Below are positions 1-8,222 of a stretch of DNA of 21,319 nt, piece after piece. Location of the stretch: IMG/VR virus record IMGVR_UViG_3300038825_001161, positions 1-21,319 of that record; one strand, 5' to 3'. Each line of letters begins with the position of its first letter. Positions within the stretch are counted from its first letter, which is position 1. A program made the position numbers and the translations under genes. The notes under the pieces are model-generated. The model searched no databases, was not told the DNA's origin, and saw only the letters and a list, made by a program, of their open reading frames with translations. This DNA comes from a virus.

Positions 1-1228
1 CACCAACACCGCCAGAAACTATAATATCACCATCCGCAGGAACACCCGACGCTTGCTGCGAAGTAGTAACTGCCAGACTTGTGAGATTGCCTTGAACCAC
101 CTTCTGCACTTGCGTCACACCAGAAGCCGAACAAGTGCCATCCGCTGCGCCAGCGCGGTCTTGAACGGTGCGGGATTGCGTTGGGTTGGCGAATGCGAGG
201 TCGTAGTCGCTGACGCAGCCGATTTGAGTCGCTTTAATGTTGTCGATGAAAAACGTCCCAGCTTCCAGCAATCCAAAAAAAGCGTTTTCAAGCGCAATCC
301 TTTTTCCAGTAATCGAGAAAGTTTGATTTGATGTCGAAAGCACAAAGTCTTTGTAACTTCCTGTCGTGACATCGCTGTGGTCAAACGGTGTTCTAGCGCG
401 CAGCGTTGGCGTTCCAGAACTAGCGCGTGCTGTGAACTCCCACTTGTAGACTTTGCCGTTTGTTCCAGTTCCTCCATAGGTAGCAGCTAAAGTAGCAGCA
501 TTAGAAGAACCGTTGCTTGCCCCACTTGCGACAACTTGCAACTCGCCGCTGACTATGCTTGCCGAGTGGTTGCCTTGGCCAACCCAATTACCTGCGCCAG
601 AGAAATCACCGTTTGCGGCGGGGTTAACTAAGTTGGTTTGACTTCCATACTGCAAACTATAATCAACGTCTGCCTGCTCGTACGCTGTCCTCACATCATC
701 GGCGGATAAGGCGCGATTGTAGAACCTTGCGCGATATATAGTGCCGTTGAAAAAACCGGCAGACCCGGTGTAATTACTCCCAATAGCCGCGTCCGTAGCT
801 GAGTCAATAGTCTGTGTTCCGAGTGTAGTTGTTCCGACTTGATTTCCGTTGTCATAAAGTACAGCAGAAGTGCCGTCAATCGTCACAACGAGGTGGTGAA
901 CTTTTAAATCGTCTAAAACTTTTACGCCGAAACTGCGGTCGCCACCGTCTTGAATGCCGAGGTTATATGAGTTAGCAACCCAACTCCCCAGTATAAATGT
1001 TCCTCCGTCCCCAAAATCAACAATAGTAGAATATGCGCTTCCCCACTCGTGAGCTTGAATAATAAACTCGAAACTGAATTTCGTTCCCAAGTCTGGCGGC
1101 GAGGCAATGTCGATGCTTCCCGCCGCACCATCAAAATGTAAGCCCTGCCCGTCTGAGCTATTTATAAGAGACGTTCTCTGCTCGCCAAGGGTAGGGTTCT
1201 TTTTATATATCTGAATAGCTGATGACAT
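1..1228 (-). CDS. Tail fibre / receptor-binding protein with LamG-like domain (3' end outside window)
   Basis: Reading the minus strand from the ATG at 1228 gives 409 uninterrupted codons to the left edge, so the gene is truncated at its C-terminus by the window. Residues about 25-185 look like a concanavalin A/LamG_3 domain: an FSFEFII strand, HHLVVTIDG, LYDNGNQVG, and the characteristic ending YRARFYNRALSADDVR. Residues about 199-337 look like a second carbohydrate-binding-type beta-sandwich (NLVNPAANGDFSGAGNW ... FFIDNIKATQIG). The following stretch (DYDLAFANPTQSRTVQDRAGAADG) is of a kind often seen in phage tail fibres. It is the last visible gene of the tail module, one reading-frame step after the 107-aa protein. 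Its codons are clearly richer in G and C (GAC, GGC, CGC, AAC) than those of the preceding tail genes, which suggests recent exchange. The role in receptor or surface-glycan binding is inferred from domain type and position. Confidence 0.85.
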   Translation of the reverse strand, partial: MSSAIQIYKKNPTLGEQRTSLINSSDGQGLHFDGAAGSIDIASPPDLGTKFSFEFIIQAHEWGSAYSTIVDFGDGGTFILGSWVANSYNLGIQDGGDRSFGVKVLDDLKVHHLVVTIDGTSAVLYDNGNQVGTTTLGTQTIDSATDAAIGSNYTGSAGFFNGTIYRARFYNRALSADDVRTAYEQADVDYSLQYGSQTNLVNPAANGDFSGAGNWVGQGNHSASIVSGELQVVASGASNGSSNAATLAATYGGTGTNGKVYKWEFTARASSGTPTLRARTPFDHSDVTTGSYKDFVLSTSNQTFSITGKRIALENAFFGLLEAGTFFIDNIKATQIGCVSDYDLAFANPTQSRTVQDRAGAADGTCSASGVTQVQKVVQGNLTSLAVTTSQQASGVPADGDIIVSGGVG

Positions 1229-1232
1229 TATA

Positions 1233-1556
1233 TTAGTATAGTGAGCCTACGTTTAGTTCATCCTGCTGCAAAGCAACATAACCAAGACCATCCCCAGCCG
1301 TTACATTCTCAACTGTAAACTGGTCTAGTGTATATTCTTTTTCGTTTATGCCAGGAATTGAAACTATATCGCCGGGTTCTATAGGTAGCTTAACAGTTCC
1401 GAATCCTAAATATACTGTACCGGAGTTTTCTGTTTTAGCTGCCTTATGCCCTACTACTAATAAACTGTCTGCCTTAACTGAAGATGCTCCCAGCGCGGAG
1501 CTACCGTCTGCTCCTGCATTGGTTGTATAGGCACTAGAAAAGTTAATATCTGCCAT
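1233..1556 (-). CDS. Small beta-rich structural protein of unknown function (tail/fibre module)
   Basis: A 107-aa protein I do not recognise. It is rich in Ala, Gly, Thr and Val with alternating hydrophobic residues, and has a central IEPGDIVSIPG segment typical of compact beta-folds. It has no signal peptide or membrane segment. It lies between the 246-aa protein and the LamG fibre, with only 4 nt separating its stop from the fibre's ATG. It is probably a small virion protein or fibre-attachment or decoration protein, but only position supports that. The start is fixed by a TTGAAACAG element 35 nt upstream, shared with four other structural genes in the window. Confidence 0.7.
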   Translation of the reverse strand: MADINFSSAYTTNAGADGSSALGASSVKADSLLVVGHKAAKTENSGTVYLGFGTVKLPIEPGDIVSIPGINEKEYTLDQFTVENVTAGDGLGYVALQQDELNVGSLY

Positions 1557-1582
1557 GCGCGTTATTCTGGTTTAAATTGTTT

Positions 1583-1591
1583 CTGTTTCAA
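1583..1591 (-). promoter_or_regulatory. Recurrent TTGAAACAG element, copy 1 (before the 107-aa gene)
   Basis: Minus strand TTGAAACAG begins 35 nt before the ATG at 1556, in the gap just after the TAA of the 246-aa gene. It is followed by A-rich sequence, a TTTAAACC and ATAACGCGC immediately before the ATG. Its function is unknown; see the finding on the five copies. Confidence 0.5.
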
Positions 1592-1592
1592 A

Positions 1593-2333
1593 TTACTCCC
1601 CATCCATTATATTTTCTTTAATGGTGATTTGCTGCTGTAAAATAGTAGTATATCTAAGGGCTGAACCACTACCACTATTCTTAATTCTAACTTCTATGTT
1701 AGTGGTCCCCTGTTTAGTAGTGCTATCTATTACGCTAGTATCTATACCGGAAGAAGTTAAATCTAACTTACCTACAAACGTCTGAGCGAATAGGCATTTA
1801 AGAGTACAACTAGCAGCACTAGCATCCTTAGTTACATGTTTGCCCGTAACGTATCCCGTAGCTGGCTGGGCAATGCCACTAGTATATGCCCCTTCGTCAA
1901 TTATTCTAACTCCCGATACAACATTACTTTCTACTGCCGTAACTTCTACCTTAGCAGATTCTACAGTTGTACCGTTAGTAATAGTAAGAACATCCCCTAC
2001 ATTATATGCAGTACCACCAGTTACAACCTCTGCACTAAATAACTTCTGCTCTGCCGTTAGTGATACATCAGAACCTAACACCGTAGATTCACTAACACTA
2101 ACCGGCCCAAGGTTGGCTAATGCAGATGTAAATAATGTAGTGTCTGTAATTGGGTCATAAGGATTAGCACCAAGCCCACTAAATACATTAGGCATTAATG
2201 GGTAGACTTCTATGTTCAGAATATCATCAGAAATAAAAGTAGGTAGAGTAGGTGTAGATGGGTCGAACGGTGAGCTTATTAGCCGCCGATTGTGAACATC
2301 GATGAATAAACGTAGTGAATTTAAGCTACTCAT
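1593..2333 (-). CDS. Tail-associated structural protein with GYxVGDxLTV-type beta repeat
   Basis: A 246-aa protein. The N-terminus (MSSLNSLRLFIDVHNRRLI, then ISDDILNIEVYPLMPN) is likely a beta-domain. Around residues 100-165, TAYNVGDVLTITNG and later GVRIIDEGAYTSG match the repeat style of many phage fibre and structural proteins, in which a GxxYxVGDxLTV strand is followed by a second glycine-tyrosine strand. There are no enzymatic motifs. The gene is preceded by a roughly 100-nt interval that contains the TTGAAACAG element 37 nt upstream of this ATG. Its ATG overlaps the stop of an upstream small reading frame as ATGA. It is probably a virion protein near the tail tip; exact role unknown. 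Confidence 0.75.
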   Translation of the reverse strand: MSSLNSLRLFIDVHNRRLISSPFDPSTPTLPTFISDDILNIEVYPLMPNVFSGLGANPYDPITDTTLFTSALANLGPVSVSESTVLGSDVSLTAEQKLFSAEVVTGGTAYNVGDVLTITNGTTVESAKVEVTAVESNVVSGVRIIDEGAYTSGIAQPATGYVTGKHVTKDASAASCTLKCLFAQTFVGKLDLTSSGIDTSVIDSTTKQGTTNIEVRIKNSGSGSALRYTTILQQQITIKENIMDGE

Positions 2334-2524
2334 TCCGGTTTCGTTTTAAAGCATTTATTTTCTGTTTCAATATGACCAAGGGGAACAATGCCCAAAAGTG
2401 GCTTAGAACGCATTCTACGCTCAGTAATCGCCTGTTTAAGCTGAATGAGTGGCAGGGGGAGTGACTTGGCAAAAGTAAAGAATCTGATTAGAACCGGAAT
2501 CAGTAACGGTAATTTCATCTGCAT
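2330..2524 (-). CDS. Possible small coupled ORF (64 codons) between two tail genes
   Basis: An open frame of 64 codons starts inside the 3' end of the 955-aa gene, in a different frame. It fills the otherwise empty 102 nt before the 246-aa gene and ends in an ATGA overlap with that gene's start. The first 25 residues are hydrophobic and proline-rich, and the remainder is basic (ITERRMRSKP). The ATGA junction is the main argument that it, or a shorter version starting downstream, is translated to couple the next gene. It may equally be chance. No family recognised. Confidence 0.25.
   Translation of the reverse strand: MQMKLPLLIPVLIRFFTFAKSLPLPLIQLKQAITERRMRSKPLLGIVPLGHIETENKCFKTKPE
2362..2370 (-). 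promoter_or_regulatory. Recurrent TTGAAACAG element, copy 2 (before the 246-aa gene)
   Basis: Minus strand TTGAAACAG begins 37 nt before the ATG at 2333, followed by an A/T-rich run with TTTAAAAC and then ACCGGA before the start codon. This is the same arrangement as the other four copies. Confidence 0.5.
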
Positions 2525-5303
2525 TTAGATTAGTAATCGTATCACTCCCCACTTGACCGGAACTATCTACAGCCTTTTTAGCGAGCTTGGCCCTAGTGCC
2601 GGTAGATGGATGCCCGTCTCTGCTAGTGTCGTGTAAGTAAAATAATATGGCTGGGTTAGCATCTGAGGCCACGCCAACTAACCTAGTTAAATACCAAGCA
2701 CCATCACTATTAATATTAACTATACTTTCAGTTAAACCGCTTATATAAGATGAACCAGATAAAACCGCCTTAGCTATAGGTTGCTTCCAGTTACCAGTTG
2801 CAGCCGGCCTAAATGTATCTACATCACTTGTCATTCCCGCATAAGCAACATCTTCCTCCCTTGAAAATGATAATCGCTGAAACTGCTTTTCATATCTAAA
2901 TTTGAATCCCATTGCAGCCGCTTTAGCTTTTACATTGGCTATAGTTACCCATCTTACACCTGACATGATTGTTTGGTCTGCTAAAGTAGCATTAGTAAAT
3001 ACATCATCTGGTAATTCAGACACACCACCCGAACCACCTATAGTAACACCTAACCTAGACCATAAAAGGTTCTGAGTAGAACCAGATGTAAAAGTAGCAT
3101 AGGCATCTTTAGGCATATAGTTAGTAGTTGAGTTTACGAGTAACTTAGTAATAGATGTTTCTGGTTTTGCATTTCCGAAATATACTTCATCAAAACATAA
3201 CGGCCTAATCTTAGTAACCTTCTTCAACATAGTCACTAAATCGTTATAGTGTTCTTTCAGTAAGTTAGTTCTAATATATAATGTATCGTCTCCGCTTATA
3301 GCATTAGTAAAGTTAGTAAAGTTTGCGCTGGCTGCTTTTTGTAATTCTAATTCATGCGAAACATCTCCTGCTAAAGTTAATGGGTAACTTCTATTATCTG
3401 TTAAGTTAATACTAATAGGTTCTATCTTCGTATTAATCTTTACTGTCTGAAATGCTATATCAGATTCAGTTAATACACCTATATTATTTTGAGTAAAGTC
3501 TGCACCATCAGCGCCGACAGGGTCGTTAGTTATATCTAAGTGGTTATAGGTACTACCTCTATCTTCATACTTCTTACCATGCTTCGGCCCCTCAAACATC
3601 CTATGGTAATCAGTAGTATTATTATATGCTATAGGCCAACCCCTGCCACTATCAGAACCATTTAAAGTATAAGCTATAGCCCTATCTTGTTTTATTTGGA
3701 TTTGTGCATCATTAGAAGTATCTACATATACATCATAATAATTATTAGTGTTAAACCCATTAAAATAGATAGTAGGGTTAGTGGGTGTTAATACTGTAGC
3801 TATAGGCCAATCTTCCGTAGAAAACATTACCGGCCCTTCAGTAGTTAACTTAACTTGTTCACCACTAGCAGAAGCATAAGAACCAAGGTTAGTGTTATAA
3901 TCACTTATGTATTGTGTTCTAGTTGTAGAAGATGCATTTAATTCATCTGTTATACTTATGCCTTTTGAGCCATTAGAATAGCACGGCCTAGTGCTATCTT
4001 TAGCCCTTACCGGCTTCCCTATTCCGTTTTGTAAATAAACATTAGCACCTTCATCACCTACATTAATTACTCTAGGGTTATCATCATAAGTTAATATGTT
4101 AGTAGTTTTTTGCCAGAGATAAAAATAATCATAGGCAGTAGATTTAGTTATCTTGGCTAATGCATATATATTACCACTAGTAAATGAACTAACATTTATA
4201 TCTAAAGTTAAACCAGCCGCCGAGAATGCACTTACAATACTGCTAAAACCATTAAAGGTTATAGTACCATATTCAGGCGTAGCACTACTGGTAGTAGCTC
4301 GCATATAACTAATATCACCCTTATGAAATATTAAATCACCTATTAGCGTGCTACTTGTTATAGATGGGCTATGCCCTGCATCTTCGTAATCATCTCCTAT
4401 ATCTGTATATGTATGAGCATCAAAAGTAATTCTAGTAGGGTTTCTAAAATTACCCAAGTCATCTACGCTATCTTTACGCTGCCCTATGTTCTCTAAAATA
4501 TTGTATAGAAAAGAAGCATTAGTAATATTATTAGCTCGCATGGAATTAGGAACGAAACCGCTATGCGATTTAAAGTATAAATAGCGAGGGTCATTAACCA
4601 TGCACTTAAAGAAATACTTATAACTACTATCATAACCAGAAGTAACAGAGTCACGCCTAACACATCTTTGAGAATATTTAGATATAGATACACTATGGTT
4701 ATTACTCGATGATGTTCCGAAATAGAAAGTTATATCATTGCCAGTTAGGTTATGTATTTTAAAACAGTTGTACTTGTTATAGGCATTACTAAATTCAAAC
4801 TTATAACCTCCGGAACCATCTGAAACAGCATCACCTATAATTATTTCTGCTACTGCAAAACGCCATTTCTTCTCACTATATGGTTGCCCCTTATCCCATA
4901 CATAATACTCTACCCCGCTATGCGTTATAGTGTGGGCCTTTAAAGAATCGTTAAGCCCTATATCTGCTGATGTTATTGCGTAATTAGGGGAAGTGTTATA
5001 ATGCGATATAGTAGCACCACTAACAGCATTGTCGTAAGTTGTTTGATTATAACTAGCCGGTAACGGGTTTTGTATAGGATATAATACACTAACGTCAGTA
5101 GCATCATGGTTTCCGCTAGTATAAAAGAAAAACTCTTTGCCTCTAATAATAGGGTCACTAGGGTTTGATATAGCTATAGGGTTAACTAGGTAGGTAGATT
5201 TACCATCTAATACTTTATCTACTATGGTTTCAGCTTCAGCCCATAGAAGATTCATCGTCGCCGCTGTCGGCGTTTCGTCTCCTGTTAGATAACTTACAGC
5301 CAT
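2436..5303 (-). CDS. Large tail fibre / tail-tip structural protein (955 aa), unknown family
   Basis: The longest gene in the window. The protein is dominated by Ser, Thr, Asn, Tyr and Gly, with very little charge patterning or Cys, as is typical of beta-rich fibre or adhesin-like virion proteins. The N-terminus MAVSYLTGDETPTAATMNLLWAEAE, with a short helical stretch, could be the virion-attachment part. I see no protease, lysozyme or lyase motif, no collagen repeat and no clear intramolecular chaperone tail. The start ATG overlaps the end of the 68-aa gene by about 10 nt (GTATGG), which indicates translational coupling. Codon use is A/T-ending like the tube and tape-measure genes. A role as the central fibre or baseplate-hub-like protein is inferred from size and position. 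Confidence 0.75.
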   Translation of the reverse strand: MAVSYLTGDETPTAATMNLLWAEAETIVDKVLDGKSTYLVNPIAISNPSDPIIRGKEFFFYTSGNHDATDVSVLYPIQNPLPASYNQTTYDNAVSGATISHYNTSPNYAITSADIGLNDSLKAHTITHSGVEYYVWDKGQPYSEKKWRFAVAEIIIGDAVSDGSGGYKFEFSNAYNKYNCFKIHNLTGNDITFYFGTSSSNNHSVSISKYSQRCVRRDSVTSGYDSSYKYFFKCMVNDPRYLYFKSHSGFVPNSMRANNITNASFLYNILENIGQRKDSVDDLGNFRNPTRITFDAHTYTDIGDDYEDAGHSPSITSSTLIGDLIFHKGDISYMRATTSSATPEYGTITFNGFSSIVSAFSAAGLTLDINVSSFTSGNIYALAKITKSTAYDYFYLWQKTTNILTYDDNPRVINVGDEGANVYLQNGIGKPVRAKDSTRPCYSNGSKGISITDELNASSTTRTQYISDYNTNLGSYASASGEQVKLTTEGPVMFSTEDWPIATVLTPTNPTIYFNGFNTNNYYDVYVDTSNDAQIQIKQDRAIAYTLNGSDSGRGWPIAYNNTTDYHRMFEGPKHGKKYEDRGSTYNHLDITNDPVGADGADFTQNNIGVLTESDIAFQTVKINTKIEPISINLTDNRSYPLTLAGDVSHELELQKAASANFTNFTNAISGDDTLYIRTNLLKEHYNDLVTMLKKVTKIRPLCFDEVYFGNAKPETSITKLLVNSTTNYMPKDAYATFTSGSTQNLLWSRLGVTIGGSGGVSELPDDVFTNATLADQTIMSGVRWVTIANVKAKAAAMGFKFRYEKQFQRLSFSREEDVAYAGMTSDVDTFRPAATGNWKQPIAKAVLSGSSYISGLTESIVNINSDGAWYLTRLVGVASDANPAILFYLHDTSRDGHPSTGTRAKLAKKAVDSSGQVGSDTITNLNADEITVTDSGSNQILYFCQVTPPATHSA

Positions 5304-5500
5304 ACAGCCGCGCCTGACGATGCTGCATCGCCACCGCCTTTGCCCTTACTAGTTCCTTCTATAATAGTACCCCTAGTGGTTCTAGTAATCTTATTATTAA
5401 CAGACTGTATAGGCATTAGGCTTAATATAACTTCTCGCATCTGGTTATGCCATGTTGCCTCGGCAGATGTTCCTTTTAGTTTTGGCGGTACTCTAAGCAT
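5294..5500 (-). CDS. Small basic, glycine-rich protein in tail-tip module
   Basis: A 68-aa protein with a basic N-terminus (MLRVPPKLKG), a helical middle (NQMREVILSLMPIQSV) and a Gly/Ser/Ala-rich end (KGKGGGDAASSGAA). No family recognised. It overlaps the 288-aa gene upstream by 8 nt and the 955-aa gene downstream by 10 nt. That argues for real coupled translation rather than a chance ORF. It could be a small assembly or tail-tip factor. Confidence 0.6.
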   Translation of the reverse strand: MLRVPPKLKGTSAEATWHNQMREVILSLMPIQSVNNKITRTTRGTIIEGTSKGKGGGDAASSGAAVWL

Positions 5501-6359
5501 ATAATGGGTAATCTGTAGATAGCCAATAATTTAACCACCACTCTTGGCTTCGTTCTATTTGGCCTCCTACAGTATATGTAATTTGTGGAGCTTGTTTAAG
5601 AAAACCAAAATTCCATGTAGCACTAGTACCAGCCAATATATCACTAGTAGTATCATTAGCTACTGTGCTACGGGCCGCATCTGATAAAGTAGCAGCTATA
5701 GCCGCAGGGCAGTTCTCCCCTCTAATTAATGCACCTAATGTCCATACATTCTCCACACCAGCAGTAGCCATTTTTAATTCATAATTGTTAGTTACTACTT
5801 GGTTCTTTCTTAGAACGTATTCAGAAGTAATAGTAGATTCTTGGTCTACCAGATATTTATATAACAGGATTCTTAACTTCTTTTGCGCGGAAGTTAACGA
5901 GCCAGAACCGTAGCTACTAGTTCCCTCAAATGCATAACTAACATCACCTACAGTTGCTTCATCTAATGCATTTTGTACGGTTATTTTCCCTGAAATTATT
6001 GCTTCTACTTGTTTTTTAATAACGGCTATATCTCTAGCACTAACATTGCCACTAATTCTAGGGTTCTCTGATATATGCCTTTGTGCAGATTGCCCTACTA
6101 TTTCCCATGTAGTAGATAGTTCATTAATAGAATTAACTGGCGACATCTGGTCAGTATCGATGCGCGCCGTCATCGTACTAGTAGGCCCGTTCTCTACTAA
6201 GTCTATAGTCTGAGCAAATGCAGCATACTTTTGGGCCTCATGTTTAACTTGTTCCTTTAAGCCCTCTATAGTTACTTCTTTAGACCACCCTGTTCTATAG
6301 TCAAAGTTAAAACGCTTGCTAGTTATTTGTGGTTTATTTGTTCCTGTTACTATAGCCAT
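5493..6359 (-). CDS. Tail protein after the tape measure (distal-tail/tail-tip candidate), unknown family
   Basis: A 288-aa protein lying directly after the tape measure gene (1-nt spacing), the slot where siphophages usually place the distal-tail or tail-tip proteins. It has mixed alpha/beta character: a Lys/Glu-rich helix around residues 30-50 (TIEGLKEQVKHEAQKYAAF), a beta segment with TARIDTDQMSP, a second helical region around 105-130 (ARDIAVIKKQVEAII), and a Trp/Tyr-rich C-terminus (QEWWLNYWLSTDYP). No motif identifies the family, and the role is inferred only from gene order. Confidence 0.7.
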   Translation of the reverse strand: MAIVTGTNKPQITSKRFNFDYRTGWSKEVTIEGLKEQVKHEAQKYAAFAQTIDLVENGPTSTMTARIDTDQMSPVNSINELSTTWEIVGQSAQRHISENPRISGNVSARDIAVIKKQVEAIISGKITVQNALDEATVGDVSYAFEGTSSYGSGSLTSAQKKLRILLYKYLVDQESTITSEYVLRKNQVVTNNYELKMATAGVENVWTLGALIRGENCPAAIAATLSDAARSTVANDTTSDILAGTSATWNFGFLKQAPQITYTVGGQIERSQEWWLNYWLSTDYPLYA

Positions 6360-6360
6360 T

Positions 6361-7614
6361 TTAATTACCTGTATATGGGTTTAATCCTCCAGCAGCATTT
6401 AATGTAAATACCCCGCTACCTTCTCTAATGTGTCTAAGTATTTCTTTCTGTACTGATAACTGACCAGCCGCTAGTTGAGCTATACGCTTATCTACTCCTG
6501 CAATTCTAGCACCGGCTTGCTGCATCGATGACTGCTGAACTCTTAAACCACCAAGCGGGTCGCCTTGCCCTTTTAGATTTTGTAATTGTCCAGATAGTAT
6601 AGCTGCCTCCTGCATCTTTTCGTAAAACTCTACTTCTTTACCGGCTTTACTGGCAGCTTCAGCATCAGCTATTAATTTTAATTGTTCCTCTTTTAACTTA
6701 GTTATCTTTTGCTCTGTAGATAACCTATCCATCATATTATCTCTCTGAGCTTTTTCAAAACCAGCCTTAGCCTTATCTATTTCTTTTTGTTTCTTCTCCC
6801 TAGCTTTTCTATCTTCCTCGGCTTTCTTAGCTGCCTTTTCTTCATCTTCTATAGATTTTAAACTACCTTCTAAATCTTTAGTGGATTTTCTTTTAACAGA
6901 AGTACCACCTACGCCGAAAGGGTCGCCTAATGGTTCTAATGCAGGGCCAACATTTTTAACAAGCCAGCCAATGAAATTACCGGCTGTAGCTTTCATGTTA
7001 TCCCATGTCTTAGCGGTCTTGTCACCTAACTTATCTAATGCAGTTAGATTATCTTGGCTTATAACTTGGTCATAAGTCTTATTATATTCATCAAGAATAG
7101 GAACTAATCTTTCTACTGGTTCACCTAGTAGCTTCATAGCTACAGCTAGTTTCTCTAATCTATTAGGTGAATCTGTAAGGGTACTGTTTAAGGTATCAAA
7201 CATACCTTCTATATTACCCCCTTCTAAATCTGCTTGGCTTATACCTAGTGCCTCAAATTGCTTCTGTAATATTTCATTACCAGCCGCTGCCTCCTGACTC
7301 CTTACCTTTAAAGTTTTGAAAGCATCGGCTACCGTTTCCATGCTCTGGCCGGTTCGATCGGCTGCTAGTTGGAATTTCTGTACTTCATCTGTACCAATTC
7401 CTAAACGAGTAGATAGGTTATCTATTTCATCGGCTGCTGCTGTAAATTCTTTTAATGCAGTAGTTATGCCGCCTAGTGCTAACCCTGCCCCTATCATCCC
7501 CCGTAACTTCGTAAACTTAGAACCAAAACTTTCTACTTGGCTACCGGCTTTTCTAAGGCTACCACCGAAACCCCTAGAGTCTAAACTTAACTTCGCTTCT
7601 AAATCTACTGCCAT
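6361..7614 (-). CDS. Tail tape measure protein (short)
   Basis: The protein is 417 aa. The N-terminal 120 residues carry the usual tape-measure features: AKLSLDSRGFGGSLRKAGSQV, a small hydrophobic glycine-rich segment (GMIGAGLALGGI) and LGIGTDEVQKFQLAADRTG, as in TMP N-terminal domains that contact tail-tip and initiator proteins. Residues about 245-345 are extremely Lys/Glu/Ala-rich and should form a long coiled coil (EDEEKAAKKAEEDRKAREKK). The C-terminus is Gln/Gly-rich. It is shorter than lambda gpH (853 aa), which predicts a short tail if it is the only ruler. It sits directly after the tail-chaperone candidate, and the two genes are 1 nt apart (stop, then ATG). Confidence 0.8.
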   Translation of the reverse strand: MAVDLEAKLSLDSRGFGGSLRKAGSQVESFGSKFTKLRGMIGAGLALGGITTALKEFTAAADEIDNLSTRLGIGTDEVQKFQLAADRTGQSMETVADAFKTLKVRSQEAAAGNEILQKQFEALGISQADLEGGNIEGMFDTLNSTLTDSPNRLEKLAVAMKLLGEPVERLVPILDEYNKTYDQVISQDNLTALDKLGDKTAKTWDNMKATAGNFIGWLVKNVGPALEPLGDPFGVGGTSVKRKSTKDLEGSLKSIEDEEKAAKKAEEDRKAREKKQKEIDKAKAGFEKAQRDNMMDRLSTEQKITKLKEEQLKLIADAEAASKAGKEVEFYEKMQEAAILSGQLQNLKGQGDPLGGLRVQQSSMQQAGARIAGVDKRIAQLAAGQLSVQKEILRHIREGSGVFTLNAAGGLNPYTGN

Positions 7615-7615
7615 A

Positions 7616-8221
7616 TTAGTTTACTCCGAATTTAACTTTCTGTTCTTCCGGCAACTCTGCTAACCATTCTTCAAACTGTTTAGCTTTATCTTGGTTTTCT
7701 TCATCCTGCTTACTAAACAAAGTTATAGCTCCATCCTGCTCTAATATAGTGCATACATCCCATACACTTAAAGCTAATGGCCTATTTAGTATTTCTGTTT
7801 CTGTTAGGTTAGTAGAACGAAGTAGGCGAACCTTTATAGCTTGGGCAAAGTTAGCACCACTTTTAGCATCACTATATTTCTGTTCTACCCAATACTTCGG
7901 GAAGTTTTCAAACGAATCATCTATATAGTTCTTAAAGGAGTTAGCTACTTTGTTTAGGTCGAATTTACCTAACTTAGCTGCCCATTTCTTAACTAGGTCT
8001 ATTAAGTTTTCTTCTCTGATTAACTTAATGAATTCCTCGTAGGTACTACAGCATATTAATACGGCAGAAAATAAATCGGCTGCATCAGCATCGCCGCCGA
8101 CTACGAAGGGATTATCAAAGCGTTCTAGTAGAATGTGATGGCCGAGGCTATATGGCATTAGCCTCTGGCCTAACAACTCTACCGGCTCCGGTATAGCCGC
8201 CTCGTAATAATCCCTAGCCAC
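7616..8221 (-). CDS. Tail assembly chaperone candidate
   Basis: A 201-aa, mostly helical and acidic protein between the tube candidate and the tape measure, the canonical slot for lambda G/GT-type tail assembly chaperones. The N-terminal LGQRLMPYSLGHHILLERF resembles the opening of tail-chaperone or 'phage tail protein X' type proteins that describe a Pro-Tyr-Ser substrate loop followed by a helix; this similarity is by eye only. The C-terminal EEWLAELPEEQKVKFGVN is helical. Translation probably starts at GTG (8221) one base after the tube stop codon. An ATG that overlaps it leads into another frame. I saw no obvious slippery heptamer giving an extended product, so programmed frameshifting is not supported here. 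Confidence 0.55.
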   Translation of the reverse strand: MARDYYEAAIPEPVELLGQRLMPYSLGHHILLERFDNPFVVGGDADAADLFSAVLICCSTYEEFIKLIREENLIDLVKKWAAKLGKFDLNKVANSFKNYIDDSFENFPKYWVEQKYSDAKSGANFAQAIKVRLLRSTNLTETEILNRPLALSVWDVCTILEQDGAITLFSKQDEENQDKAKQFEEWLAELPEEQKVKFGVN

Positions 8222-8222
8222 A

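Noticed and set aside
115-477. 120-codon minus-strand frame with basic residues
   Set aside because: It is in another frame within the LamG fibre gene, which has an uninterrupted frame with clear domain motifs.
5309-5326. Short perfect inverted repeat GATGC-A-GCATC at the 68-aa/955-aa gene junction
   Set aside because: It lies in coding sequence for DAAS residues, is only 5 bp, and has no T run or association with other signals.
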